A stretch of 14,158 nucleotides of DNA from NCBI GenBank assembly GCA_003647765.1, contig QMNM01000009.1, positions 1-14,158 of the forward strand, written 5' to 3'. Below, piece by piece: positions 1 to 6,033 of this stretch. The DNA comes from Candidatus Cloacimonadota bacterium. GTDB taxonomy: Bacteria; Cloacimonadota; Cloacimonadia; JGIOTU-2; B8-G9. The notes beneath the pieces are model-generated. The model made no database searches and had not been told where the DNA came from. It was given only the letters and a program-made list of their open reading frames with translations. The position numbers were made by a program, and so were the translations under genes. Positions within the stretch are counted from its first letter, which is position 1. Each line of letters starts with the position of its first letter.

Positions 1-975
1 TGGAACTTTATCAACTATTACTTTTCCAGACACACTTATACCATTATTATTAAGAAAATATGCAAAAGTTTTGCCAGTATGTAATGTTGGATTAGAAATG
101 TTAATTTTTTTTGTAATTGCTGGATTATCTTTTTTAATATATCCGGATACAGAAATTTTATTCAAATCATTTTCCCAGTCCTGATAAAAACGGATACTAT
201 TTTTATACTTACTTGTGCGAGCTATACTTTTGATGTTAACAATAGGGCTTGGAGGATATAATTCTATATGAGCAAGTTCTCCTATTTCTGTTGGCAATAC
301 AATTATTCGTATACAATTTTGATTGAGAGATAATGCACTAATCTCTTTACAATGTGAGTACTTTACATCATCCCACATCCATCCTTTGCCAAATTTACTA
401 TCACAGAAAAAAGTATCATCTAAAATAAGATTGCCTTCAACCGCTTTAATTCCATATCGTTGAATCATAAGCAAAAAATCATAAAAATCTATGTATGATA
501 AAGTCGGGTCACCACCACCTTTTAAGTATAAATTACCATATAAATTATGATTCCTTATTTTTCCTGTATAATATAATTTTGTCTGAAAACGATAGTTTTG
601 TTTAAGATATGTTAAACCAAGAAAAGCTGTGAATATTTTCTGATTAGACGCAGGGCAAAATAATTGATTGTTATTATAAGTATAAATGAAACTTGATTCA
701 GTTTCAGCATTGGCAATAACAACTCCAATTTTAATACCTTCTTTTTCGTATTCAGCAATTAAACTGTCCAATTTTGATTTTAGTATATAATCCGGACATG
801 ATCTTATCTTTGTAATAGAATCTATTTGGGCAAGTGATTCTAAAGAAGTTATTTGTCTCTGAATTTCAGATAATTCTTGTGTATACGAGTTTTGCTTTTC
901 TGTTTCATTTACTTGTGAGGAAATAGAACAGCCAATGAATGTCAAAATTAAAAAATAAAATAATATTCTTTTCAT
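1..975 (-). CDS. dacB: D-alanyl-D-alanine carboxypeptidase/endopeptidase (PBP4 type, peptidase S13), 3' part outside window
   Basis: The minus frame is open from ATG at 975 to the window edge (325 codons, C-terminus missing). Family role: periplasmic low-molecular-mass penicillin-binding protein that removes the terminal D-Ala of peptidoglycan stem peptides and cleaves DD-crosslinks. The N-terminus MKRILFYFLILTFIGC is a lipoprotein-like signal with candidate lipidated Cys16, so membrane anchoring is inferred (Phe at -3 is not ideal). The acylation motif is S110-N-Q-K113 within PASNQKIF. LKGGGDPTL at about 151-159 is characteristic of S13 enzymes, followed by the inserted domain typical of PBP4. 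The SxN and KTG motifs should lie beyond the edge. An in-frame ATG at 981 is an alternative start; neither has a convincing ribosome binding site. It diverges from prfB. Confidence 0.9.
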   Translation of the reverse strand, partial: MKRILFYFLILTFIGCSISSQVNETEKQNSYTQELSEIQRQITSLESLAQIDSITKIRSCPDYILKSKLDSLIAEYEKEGIKIGVVIANAETESSFIYTYNNNQLFCPASNQKIFTAFLGLTYLKQNYRFQTKLYYTGKIRNHNLYGNLYLKGGGDPTLSYIDFYDFLLMIQRYGIKAVEGNLILDDTFFCDSKFGKGWMWDDVKYSHCKEISALSLNQNCIRIIVLPTEIGELAHIELYPPSPIVNIKSIARTSKYKNSIRFYQDWENDLNKISVSGYIKKDNPAITKKINISNPTLHTGKTFAYFLNNNGISVSGKVIVDKVP

Positions 976-999
976 ATTCATAAATGAGCCATGAAAACT

Positions 1000-1027
1000 G
1001 CGTAATGCGTAAGGCGTAATGCGTATT
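1000..1027. repeat. 7-bp tandem repeat, four copies
   Basis: Four adjacent heptamers read GCGTAAT, GCGTAAG, GCGTAAT and GCGTATT, equivalent to two near-identical 14-mers. They sit in the 268-base spacer between dacB and prfB and are not part of an open frame. A second short heptamer duplication, GCAATGA twice, lies at 1194-1207 in the same spacer. Confidence 0.85.
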
Positions 1028-1066
1028 AGCCACAAATTCACCAAAGATTATTTCTCTCTGTGTATA

Positions 1067-1092
1067 CAATCTTTTCAATCTTTCAATCTTTG
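1067..1092. repeat. Tandem CAATCTTT repeat, three copies
   Basis: Copies start at 1067, 1076 and 1084; the first has one extra T. It is the reverse-complement counterpart of the AGATTGAAA-type array at 4434-4483. It is preceded at 1029-1062 by CCACAAATTCACC and CTCTCTGTG words of the window-wide spacer repeat family. The last copy runs directly into the candidate -35 box of a plus-strand promoter. Confidence 0.8.
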
Positions 1093-1118
1093 AAGAATAT
1101 TGTCTTAAATGCTATAAT
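1090..1118 (+). promoter_or_regulatory. Candidate sigma70-type promoter for prfB
   Basis: A TTGAAG box (1090-1095) and a perfect TATAAT (1113-1118) are separated by 17 bases. TGC immediately before TATAAT gives an extended -10. The predicted start near 1125 would leave a leader of about 120 bases before the prfB ATG. The assignment rests on box match and spacing only. Confidence 0.5.
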
Positions 1119-1243
1119 ATACTTTTGATATAAACAATTAGTTGACAATATTTTAAAATACTCATTTTTTATGCAAGATAATTTACTTAAAAAGCAATGA
1201 GCAATGAATATGGACTAAACTATTGTCAAGAAAGGAGTGAGTT

Positions 1244-2351
1244 ATGGATTTAAATCAATTTGAAAAGGATGTAGAAAAATTAGAGAGTAAAATTACTGAA
1301 TTAAGGAGGTATCTTTGACTCTGAAAATAAGCATAGTCAAGTTCAAAAATTAGAAGAACAAATGAATAAACCTGGATTTTGGAATAATCCACAAGAGGCA
1401 AAAACTATTACAGAAAGGGTAAGCATTCTAAAAGAAGATTTGAAATTGGATAATAAACTTAAAACCTATGCTGATGAGTTTCGTACATATTTATCGTTAT
1501 TTTATGAAGAGATTGACTTGGAATTGGCACAAGAGGCAGAGATGAAATTGCAAAAAGTAGCGAAGGAATTATCTAAATTAGAGATCCGTATTTTATTAAA
1601 TGAGGAGAATGATAGAAATAATGCGATATTAACCATTCATCCTGGTGCTGGTGGGACAGAATCACAAGATTGGGCAGAGATGTTATTACGAATGTATCTT
1701 CGTTGGGCAAATAATAACAATTTCAAAACAGAAATGCTTGATAAGTTGTCCGGAGATGAGGCAGGAATAAAAAGTGTAACCATAGAGATTAAAGGACAAT
1801 ATGCTTATGGATATTTGAAGTCAGAGATTGGTATTCATAGATTAGTTCGTATTTCTCCATTTGATTCTAATGCTCGTAGGCATACTTCATTTGCTTCTGT
1901 ATTTGTTTATCCAGAAATAGATGATTCAATTGAAGTAGATATTAAGGATGAAGATATACATATTGATACTTATCGTGCTAGTGGTCCAGGTGGGCAAAGT
2001 GTGAACAAGTTAGATTCAGCAGTGAGAATCACTCATATTCCTACTAATATTGTTGTGCAATGCCAGACAGAACGCTCACAATTTCGTAATAGAGAAAATG
2101 CAATGAAAATTCTTCGTGCCAGATTATATCAGTATTATAAAGAGCAGAAAGAGCGAGATCGCCAGAAATTAGAGAATAGTAAGAAAGATATTTCATGGGG
2201 TCATCAAATTCGCTCTTATGTGTTTCATCCTTATTCTATGATAAAAGATCATCGCACTAATTTACAAAAAGGGAATACTCAATCTGTAATGAATGGCGAT
2301 ATTAATGACTTTATCTATGCTTACTTAAAATGGAAGCATATTCATAAATGA
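1244..2351 (+). CDS. prfB: Peptide chain release factor 2, with programmed +1 frameshift
   Basis: RF2 recognises UAA and UGA in the ribosomal A site and triggers peptidyl-tRNA hydrolysis. ATG at 1244 follows AAAGGAG (1231-1237). The zero frame encodes 24 residues, then meets TGA at 1316-1318. A +1 shift on CTT (1313-1315) continues at GAC (1317) to the stop at 2349-2351, giving 368 residues, the usual RF2 size. The tripeptide discriminator SPF is at 204-206 and the catalytic GGQ at 249-251, within a residue of the E. coli numbering (205-207, 250-252). A frame starting at the internal ATG 1362 would lose the first 39 residues and is not the real gene. Downstream, 136 bases separate it from the YugP-like gene on the same strand. 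Confidence 0.97.
1304..1319 (+). promoter_or_regulatory. RF2 autoregulatory +1 frameshift signal
   Basis: The sequence AGGAGGTATCTTTGAC holds a strong internal Shine-Dalgarno element (AGGAGG, 1304-1309), three spacer bases, the slippery codon CTT, an in-frame TGA and the following C. It matches the known E. coli layout (AGGGGG-UAU-CUU-UGA-C) with one base changed in the SD. When RF2 is scarce, slow termination at UGA favours slippage into the full-length frame. Confidence 0.96.
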
Positions 2352-2371
2352 GCCACGAAATCACACAAAAG
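2352..2371. repeat. Spacer repeat word, GCCACGAA type
   Basis: The word begins one base after the prfB stop codon and holds GCCACGAAATCACACAAAAG. It resembles the copy at 4522-4544 and belongs to the degenerate family found in most spacers of the window. Confidence 0.6.
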
Positions 2372-2394
2372 CTGGAAAATAGTAAAAATATTTT

Positions 2395-2422
2395 TTGCTA
2401 AAATACAATAATACATTAGAAT
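2395..2422 (+). promoter_or_regulatory. Weak candidate promoter for the YugP-like gene
   Basis: TTGCTA (2395-2400) and TAGAAT (2417-2422) are 16 bases apart, upstream of the gene starting at 2488. An alternative -10, TATAAC at 2447-2452, is followed by a 12-base stretch (2462-2473) also present downstream of the prfB TATAAT. Very AT-rich DNA makes such matches common. Confidence 0.3.
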
Positions 2423-2487
2423 ATTTTTATAAAATTATTAAGCAATTATAACTCTCTGATATATAAACAATTATTTTGGAGGAAAAT

Positions 2488-3162
2488 ATGTTATTATTTG
2501 ATTGGACATTCATATTACTGATTCCAGCGATAATTTTAGCAATTTATGCACAGTCCAAAGTGAGCTCAACTTATCGTAAATATAGTCGTGTTCCTGCATC
2601 AAGTGGCAAAACAGGTGCAGAAGTTGCACGAGGAATATTAGACAGAAATGGATTGTATAATATAGATATAAAAGTAATTCCTGGCAGTTTATCTGATAAT
2701 TACAATCCGAGGACAGGAGTAATTAGTTTATCAAAAGATATTTATTATGGACGCTCTATATCTGCTTTAGGTATTGCATCTCACGAGGTTGGACATGCTA
2801 TTCAGCATGCAAAAAATTATTCAGCTTTAGCATTTCGTAATGGATTTTTCCCAGTTGCTAATTTCGGCTCTAAATTAGCATTTCCATTATTCATAATCGG
2901 ACTATTTATGAGAATACCATCACTTATGAACATTGGAATTCTTTTCTTTTCTGCGGCTGTAATATTTCAGTTAATTACACTGCCAGTAGAATTTAATGCC
3001 AGTTCCAGAGCATTGAAACAACTAAATAATGGTGGTTATCTGATAAGTAATGAAGTTGGATATGCAAAAAAAGTTTTAGATGCCGCGGCTTTGACTTATA
3101 TAGCTGCTAGTTTGATGGCTGTTCTGCAATTAGTTAGATTATTAGCATTAAGAGAGAGATAA
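2488..3162 (+). CDS. YugP-type membrane zinc metallopeptidase (Zn_peptidase_2 family)
   Basis: The product is 224 residues. A hydrophobic N-terminal segment (LLFDWTFILLIPAIILAIYA) is followed by a cytosolic or membrane-associated region with HEVGHAIQH at 99-107, the HExxH zinc site with its catalytic Glu100. Two or three further hydrophobic stretches follow, and between them lies PVEFNASSRAL, the conserved second block of this family, whose Glu is the likely third zinc ligand. The physiological substrate of the family is not established. ATG 2488 was chosen over an in-frame TTG at 2476 because GGAGG (2478-2482) sits five bases before the ATG and overlaps the TTG. The gene converges with the dehydrogenase gene at 3259. 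Confidence 0.92.
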   Translation: MLLFDWTFILLIPAIILAIYAQSKVSSTYRKYSRVPASSGKTGAEVARGILDRNGLYNIDIKVIPGSLSDNYNPRTGVISLSKDIYYGRSISALGIASHEVGHAIQHAKNYSALAFRNGFFPVANFGSKLAFPLFIIGLFMRIPSLMNIGILFFSAAVIFQLITLPVEFNASSRALKQLNNGGYLISNEVGYAKKVLDAAALTYIAASLMAVLQLVRLLALRER

Positions 3163-3164
3163 TT

Positions 3165-3240
3165 TAACATTATTTCATTAACCACGAATTAACACGAATT
3201 AACACGAATTAACACGAAAGAAAATCTTACAATAATGTTA
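3165..3240. repeat. Perfect 10-bp inverted repeat enclosing a tandem array
   Basis: TAACATTATT (3165-3174) and its exact complement AATAATGTTA (3231-3240) bracket 56 bases between two convergent genes. The insert contains the ACACGAATT tandem array. The geometry could form a long cruciform or mark the ends of an inserted repeat unit. A role as a bidirectional terminator is possible, but there is no T-tract after a compact stem. Confidence 0.7.
3181..3220. repeat. 10-bp tandem repeat AACACGAATT
   Basis: Four in-register decamers occur: ACCACGAATT, AACACGAATT twice, and AACACGAAAG. The array is followed by AAGAAAATCTTACAAT (3218-3233), a 16-mer repeated exactly at 4545-4560. Confidence 0.85.
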
Positions 3241-3258
3241 TATGATAGGGCTTATATT

Positions 3259-4383
3259 TTATAATTGTATATTTTTAGCAATTTCTTCTGCCATATCCAA
3301 AGTTGTAGCAGAACCGCCCATATCATAAGTGCGGACTTTTTCCTGTTCAATGACTTTAGCAATTGCGTTCAGTAATGCATTTCCTTTTTCTATCTCACCT
3401 AAATAATCAAGCATAAGTTTAACACTAAGCAACATTGCAGTTGGATTTACCTTATACTTTCCAGCATACTTTGGTGCACTACCATGAGTTGGCTCAAATA
3501 ATGCTATTTTTTTGCCAATATTACCACTTGCGGCAAAACCCAAACCGCCGACTAATTGTGCAGATAAATCAGAAATAATATCACCAAACATATTAGATGC
3601 GACTAATATAGAATAATTTTGCGGATTTTTTATTAGCCACATTGCCATTGCATCCACATTTGTCTCCCACAGTTCAATATTCGGATATTCTTTGGCAATT
3701 TTCCGTGCTTCTCTAAGCATAAGTCCACTGGTCTCCCGTATCACATTCGGCTTCTCTACAACTGTTACTGATGGATAGTTATGCTTTTTTGCATATTCAA
3801 AAGCAGCTCTAACAATGCGTTGGCAAGCTTTACGAGTAAAAATTCTACAAGAAATTGCTATATCTTCCAGATTTTCATATGCAAATTTTTTCATTTTTGG
3901 ATGTGTTTCGTTTAAGACAGAGAAGAGTTTTTCTGGTACAGGATGATATTCTACACCGGAGTACAATCCTTCTGTATTTTCCCTAAAAATTACAATATCA
4001 ATATCATCGCGATAATTAAGCGGATTCCCTTTGAATGCCTTACAAGGTCGCATATTTATATATAAATCAAACAACTGCCTAAGTCTGACAATAGGACTTG
4101 AATATATATATCCTTTACCTTGTAAGTTTGGTACTAATTCTCTCTCAGCTTCTTCTTTTGGTTTTGAAGTAATTGCACCGAATAGGACACAATCAACTGT
4201 ATTTAACAAATCAATAGTCCTCTGTGGTAGAGGATCTCCTTCTTGACACCAGAATTGCCAGCCAACATCACAGTGGATATATTCAGCATTTAGCTTTATC
4301 TTATCTAATACTATTCTTGCGGCTTCCATTACATCATTTCCGACACCATCCCCTGGAAGCAATGCTATACGATATTTAGTCAT
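3259..4383 (-). CDS. Isocitrate/isopropylmalate dehydrogenase family, probable isocitrate dehydrogenase
   Basis: The product is 374 residues. The family oxidatively decarboxylates a malate-type 2-hydroxy acid (isocitrate, homoisocitrate or 3-isopropylmalate) with NAD(P)+ and a divalent metal. Visible active-site residues, aligned by eye to E. coli Icd, are R102, R112, R134, Y141 (FRENTEGLYSG), K211, D244, D268 and D272. S96 falls at the position of Icd Ser113, but Ile98 replaces Asn115. The coenzyme loop HGSAPKYAG carries K305 and Y306, equal to the NADP-selecting Lys344/Tyr345 of E. coli, with Y353 in TYD, but Gly357 where Icd has Arg395. The compact length is like NAD-type or isopropylmalate enzymes. 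ATG 4383 is chosen over ATG 4407 because GGAGGG (4387-4392) precedes it directly. No leu or lys biosynthesis genes are adjacent, so the substrate is unresolved. Confidence 0.87.
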   Translation of the reverse strand: MTKYRIALLPGDGVGNDVMEAARIVLDKIKLNAEYIHCDVGWQFWCQEGDPLPQRTIDLLNTVDCVLFGAITSKPKEEAERELVPNLQGKGYIYSSPIVRLRQLFDLYINMRPCKAFKGNPLNYRDDIDIVIFRENTEGLYSGVEYHPVPEKLFSVLNETHPKMKKFAYENLEDIAISCRIFTRKACQRIVRAAFEYAKKHNYPSVTVVEKPNVIRETSGLMLREARKIAKEYPNIELWETNVDAMAMWLIKNPQNYSILVASNMFGDIISDLSAQLVGGLGFAASGNIGKKIALFEPTHGSAPKYAGKYKVNPTAMLLSVKLMLDYLGEIEKGNALLNAIAKVIEQEKVRTYDMGGSATTLDMAEEIAKNIQL

Positions 4384-4404
4384 TTTCCCTCCATTAAAAT
4401 AAAT

Positions 4405-4505
4405 CACAAAGACACGGAGTTACAGAGATAATTAAAAGATTAGAAAGATTAGAAAGATTGAAAGATAAAAGATTGAAAAGATTCTTTGTGCTTTTATGGT
4501 GAAGT
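4405..4505. repeat. Composite spacer repeat: inverted arms around an AGATTGAAA-type array
   Basis: CACAAAGA (4405-4412) and its exact complement TCTTTGTG (4483-4490) flank a purine-rich array (4434-4483) of AGATTAGAA and AGATTGAAA-like units. The left arm continues as CACGGAGTTACAGAG. The right arm continues as CTTTTATGGTGAAG, like the sequence at 10294-10313. The element occupies the leader of the dehydrogenase gene, ending about 12 bases before its ribosome binding site. Confidence 0.75.
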
Positions 4506-4521
4506 AATTTGAACTTCTTTA

Positions 4522-4560
4522 GCCACGAAACACAAAAAACACGCAAGAAAATCTTACAAT
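4522..4560. repeat. Spacer repeat copy 3' of greA
   Basis: GCCACGAAACACAAAAAAC and a short link are followed by the 16-mer AAGAAAATCTTACAAT (4545-4560), identical to 3218-3233. Both copies lie just beyond the stop codon of a minus-strand gene, in the same orientation. Confidence 0.75.
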
Positions 4561-4564
4561 TATT

Positions 4565-5047
4565 CTATCTATATTCAATTTTCTTAATTTCGTACTCTAT
4601 TATCCCAATTGGAGCGTGAACTTTTACAACTTCTCCTACCTTTTTACCTAATAATGATCTGCCGATTGGGGATTTTGTAGATATTAACCTTATAGATTCA
4701 TTTCTACCTGTTTCATCTTCACCAGCAATCTTATATTGTACGATTTGCCCTTTTCTTTTATCATGCAGTTCAATTATTGCTCCAAATCTAACTTCATCCT
4801 TATTACTGATTTTATCCTGACTAATAACTTCTAAAGTTGCAATTTTTTGTTGTAATTCCCAGATTCTTCTTTCTATAAATAATTGTCTTTCCTTTGCGGC
4901 ATTATACTCAGCATTTTCAGATAAGTCTCCAAATTCTCTAGCAGTAGCAATTTGCTTAATAATTTCGGGTCTTTCATTTTCCATCAAATAATTTAACTCT
5001 TGCTTTAGGTCTTTCATACCTTTAGCACTTATATATTGTTTTTTCAT
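4565..5047 (-). CDS. greA: Transcription elongation factor GreA
   Basis: The product is 160 residues, the usual GreA length. GreA enters the RNA polymerase secondary channel and stimulates cleavage of backtracked transcripts. The N-terminal coiled coil (about 8-75) carries the tip sequence FGDLSENAEY, with the acidic residues D41 and E44 at the same positions as in E. coli GreA. The C-terminal FKBP-like domain contains SPIGRSLLGKKVGE. AGGA lies a few bases upstream of the ATG at 5047. The gene follows the HEAT-like gene after 121 bases of repeat-rich spacer and precedes the dehydrogenase gene. The product could also be called GreB-like on fold alone, but the tip and basic patch fit GreA better. 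Confidence 0.95.
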   Translation of the reverse strand: MKKQYISAKGMKDLKQELNYLMENERPEIIKQIATAREFGDLSENAEYNAAKERQLFIERRIWELQQKIATLEVISQDKISNKDEVRFGAIIELHDKRKGQIVQYKIAGEDETGRNESIRLISTKSPIGRSLLGKKVGEVVKVHAPIGIIEYEIKKIEYR

Positions 5048-5077
5048 TACTTTTTCCTGATAAAGTTATATTTTTTA

Positions 5078-5139
5078 TCTTTGTGGCTCTGTGGTAAAAT
5101 ATTTTTTCCTGTTAGAGATTTGCCATAAAGACACAAAGG
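5078..5139. repeat. Imperfect inverted repeat of CACAAAG-type words
   Basis: TCTTTGTGGCTCTGTGGTAA (from 5078) and ATTTGCCATAAAGACACAAAGG (ending at 5139, given here in two parts: ATTTGCCATAAAG and ACACAAAGG) are degenerate reverse complements of each other. They fill the greA leader. The first arm is followed by AATATTTTTT, as is the copy at 5174-5210. Confidence 0.65.
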
Positions 5140-5168
5140 CACTAATATTTTTAGAACAATACTCATAT

Positions 5169-6014
5169 TCACTCTTTGTGTTTTGGTGTTTTAGTGGTAT
5201 AATATTTTTTGTATTTTTTTATAGATCTCAATGCAGATAGAGCTGATTTTCTTATACGAGCATTGCCACTCTTAGCCCAAAGTTCTATTTCTTGCTCAAT
5301 CTCTCTTGTGTATCCAGCAATGCCACCACATAATATTTCCACAAAATTAGGATTATGAGTCCCTTTATATTCTAAATAAATCTTCTCACAAAATTTTGGA
5401 TTAGCTTTATAAATTGCTCGCAATAATCTAACATTTCCTTTTTTAATTGTTGGATTGTCAAAATTCCAGAAAGATTCACTCTTATGAAAAATCTCTTTAA
5501 TCCGCATTTTATCATATTTGACATATCTCTCTAAAACTCTGAACATATTTTCTACAACTAAATCATCTTCTTCCCTAATCCAATTAAATAATTTATCTAT
5601 ATACTTATCCGGATATTTTTTCAGTAATGGATAAATTACCATACTGAATAAATTTTGCATCTCTTTATTATCGTGAATATCCTTCCACAAGCTTTGTACT
5701 ATGTTAATATATTGTTCAGGGTATTTTACTATCAATTTTGTAAAAATCAGATTGAATATATATTGGCCTGTTCTACCTTTTTGTTTATAAATAAATAAAA
5801 GAAAATCATCGTATTTATGTGGCTCTTTAATTATACCTTTACATAATTGTCTGGCTACAAAAGATACAATTTCATTAGACACTTCTCCATTAACTCGCTC
5901 TGGATAAGCATTGTATATAACTTCAAAGTCGTAATTTCCACTTGTTATATTCTGCAGAAATTCTTTACTATCCTTTTTTAATCGTTTGTTCCAATCATAT
6001 GGAATTGATGACAT
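5169..6014 (-). CDS. HEAT-like helical-repeat protein, function unknown
   Basis: The product is 281 residues with no signal peptide or membrane segment, rich in Lys, Tyr and Ile, and predicted almost entirely helical. Two related units stand out: KYPEQYINIVQSLW at 97 and KYPDKYIDKLFNWI at 133, spaced 36 residues apart as in HEAT-type repeats. The C-terminal block (about 245-262, LWAKSGNARIRKSALSAL) recalls the terminal helix of alkylation-repeat proteins, but no catalytic residue can be assigned, so a repair role is only a guess. ATG 6014 follows AAAGGA with eight bases' spacing. The gene starts 19 bases after the subtilase stop, so co-transcription is very likely. The last nine residues and the stop are encoded by a spacer repeat copy, so the tail is probably not conserved. 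Confidence 0.75.
   Translation of the reverse strand: MSSIPYDWNKRLKKDSKEFLQNITSGNYDFEVIYNAYPERVNGEVSNEIVSFVARQLCKGIIKEPHKYDDFLLFIYKQKGRTGQYIFNLIFTKLIVKYPEQYINIVQSLWKDIHDNKEMQNLFSMVIYPLLKKYPDKYIDKLFNWIREEDDLVVENMFRVLERYVKYDKMRIKEIFHKSESFWNFDNPTIKKGNVRLLRAIYKANPKFCEKIYLEYKGTHNPNFVEILCGGIAGYTREIEQEIELWAKSGNARIRKSALSALRSIKKYKKYYTTKTPKHKE
5174..5210. repeat. Spacer repeat copy overlapping the 3' end of a gene
   Basis: The plus strand reads CTTTGTGTTTTGGTGTTTTA and then GTGGTATAATATTTTTT. It matches the family words seen at 5078-5108 and 4484-4505. On the minus strand it encodes the final residues TTKTPKHKE of the HEAT-like protein. Confidence 0.7.
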
Positions 6015-6033
6015 TTAAGTGTCCTTTCTAAAT

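Noticed and set aside
1142-1172. Second plus-strand promoter with a perfect TTGACA box
   Set aside because: No acceptable -10 lies 16-18 bases downstream (only a T-run), while the TTGAAG/TATAAT pair upstream is better spaced.
1362-2351. prfB starting at ATG 1362 (329 residues)
   Set aside because: There is no ribosome binding site, the RF2 N-terminus would be lost, and the upstream 24-codon frame with a canonical frameshift signal explains the gene fully.
2476-2487. TTG start for the YugP-like gene
   Set aside because: The TTG overlaps the GGAGG ribosome binding site that serves ATG 2488.
3181-3220. CRISPR-like array
   Set aside because: The 10-bp units are contiguous with no spacers, and there are no cas genes nearby.
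4031-4246. 71-residue plus-strand frame
   Set aside because: It is antisense to the dehydrogenase gene, has no family-like sequence and no ribosome binding site; it is a shadow of the conserved opposite frame.
5169-6014. Calling the helical-repeat protein a DNA alkylation repair enzyme
   Set aside because: Only the C-terminal helix is reminiscent of that family, and no catalytic residues could be placed.
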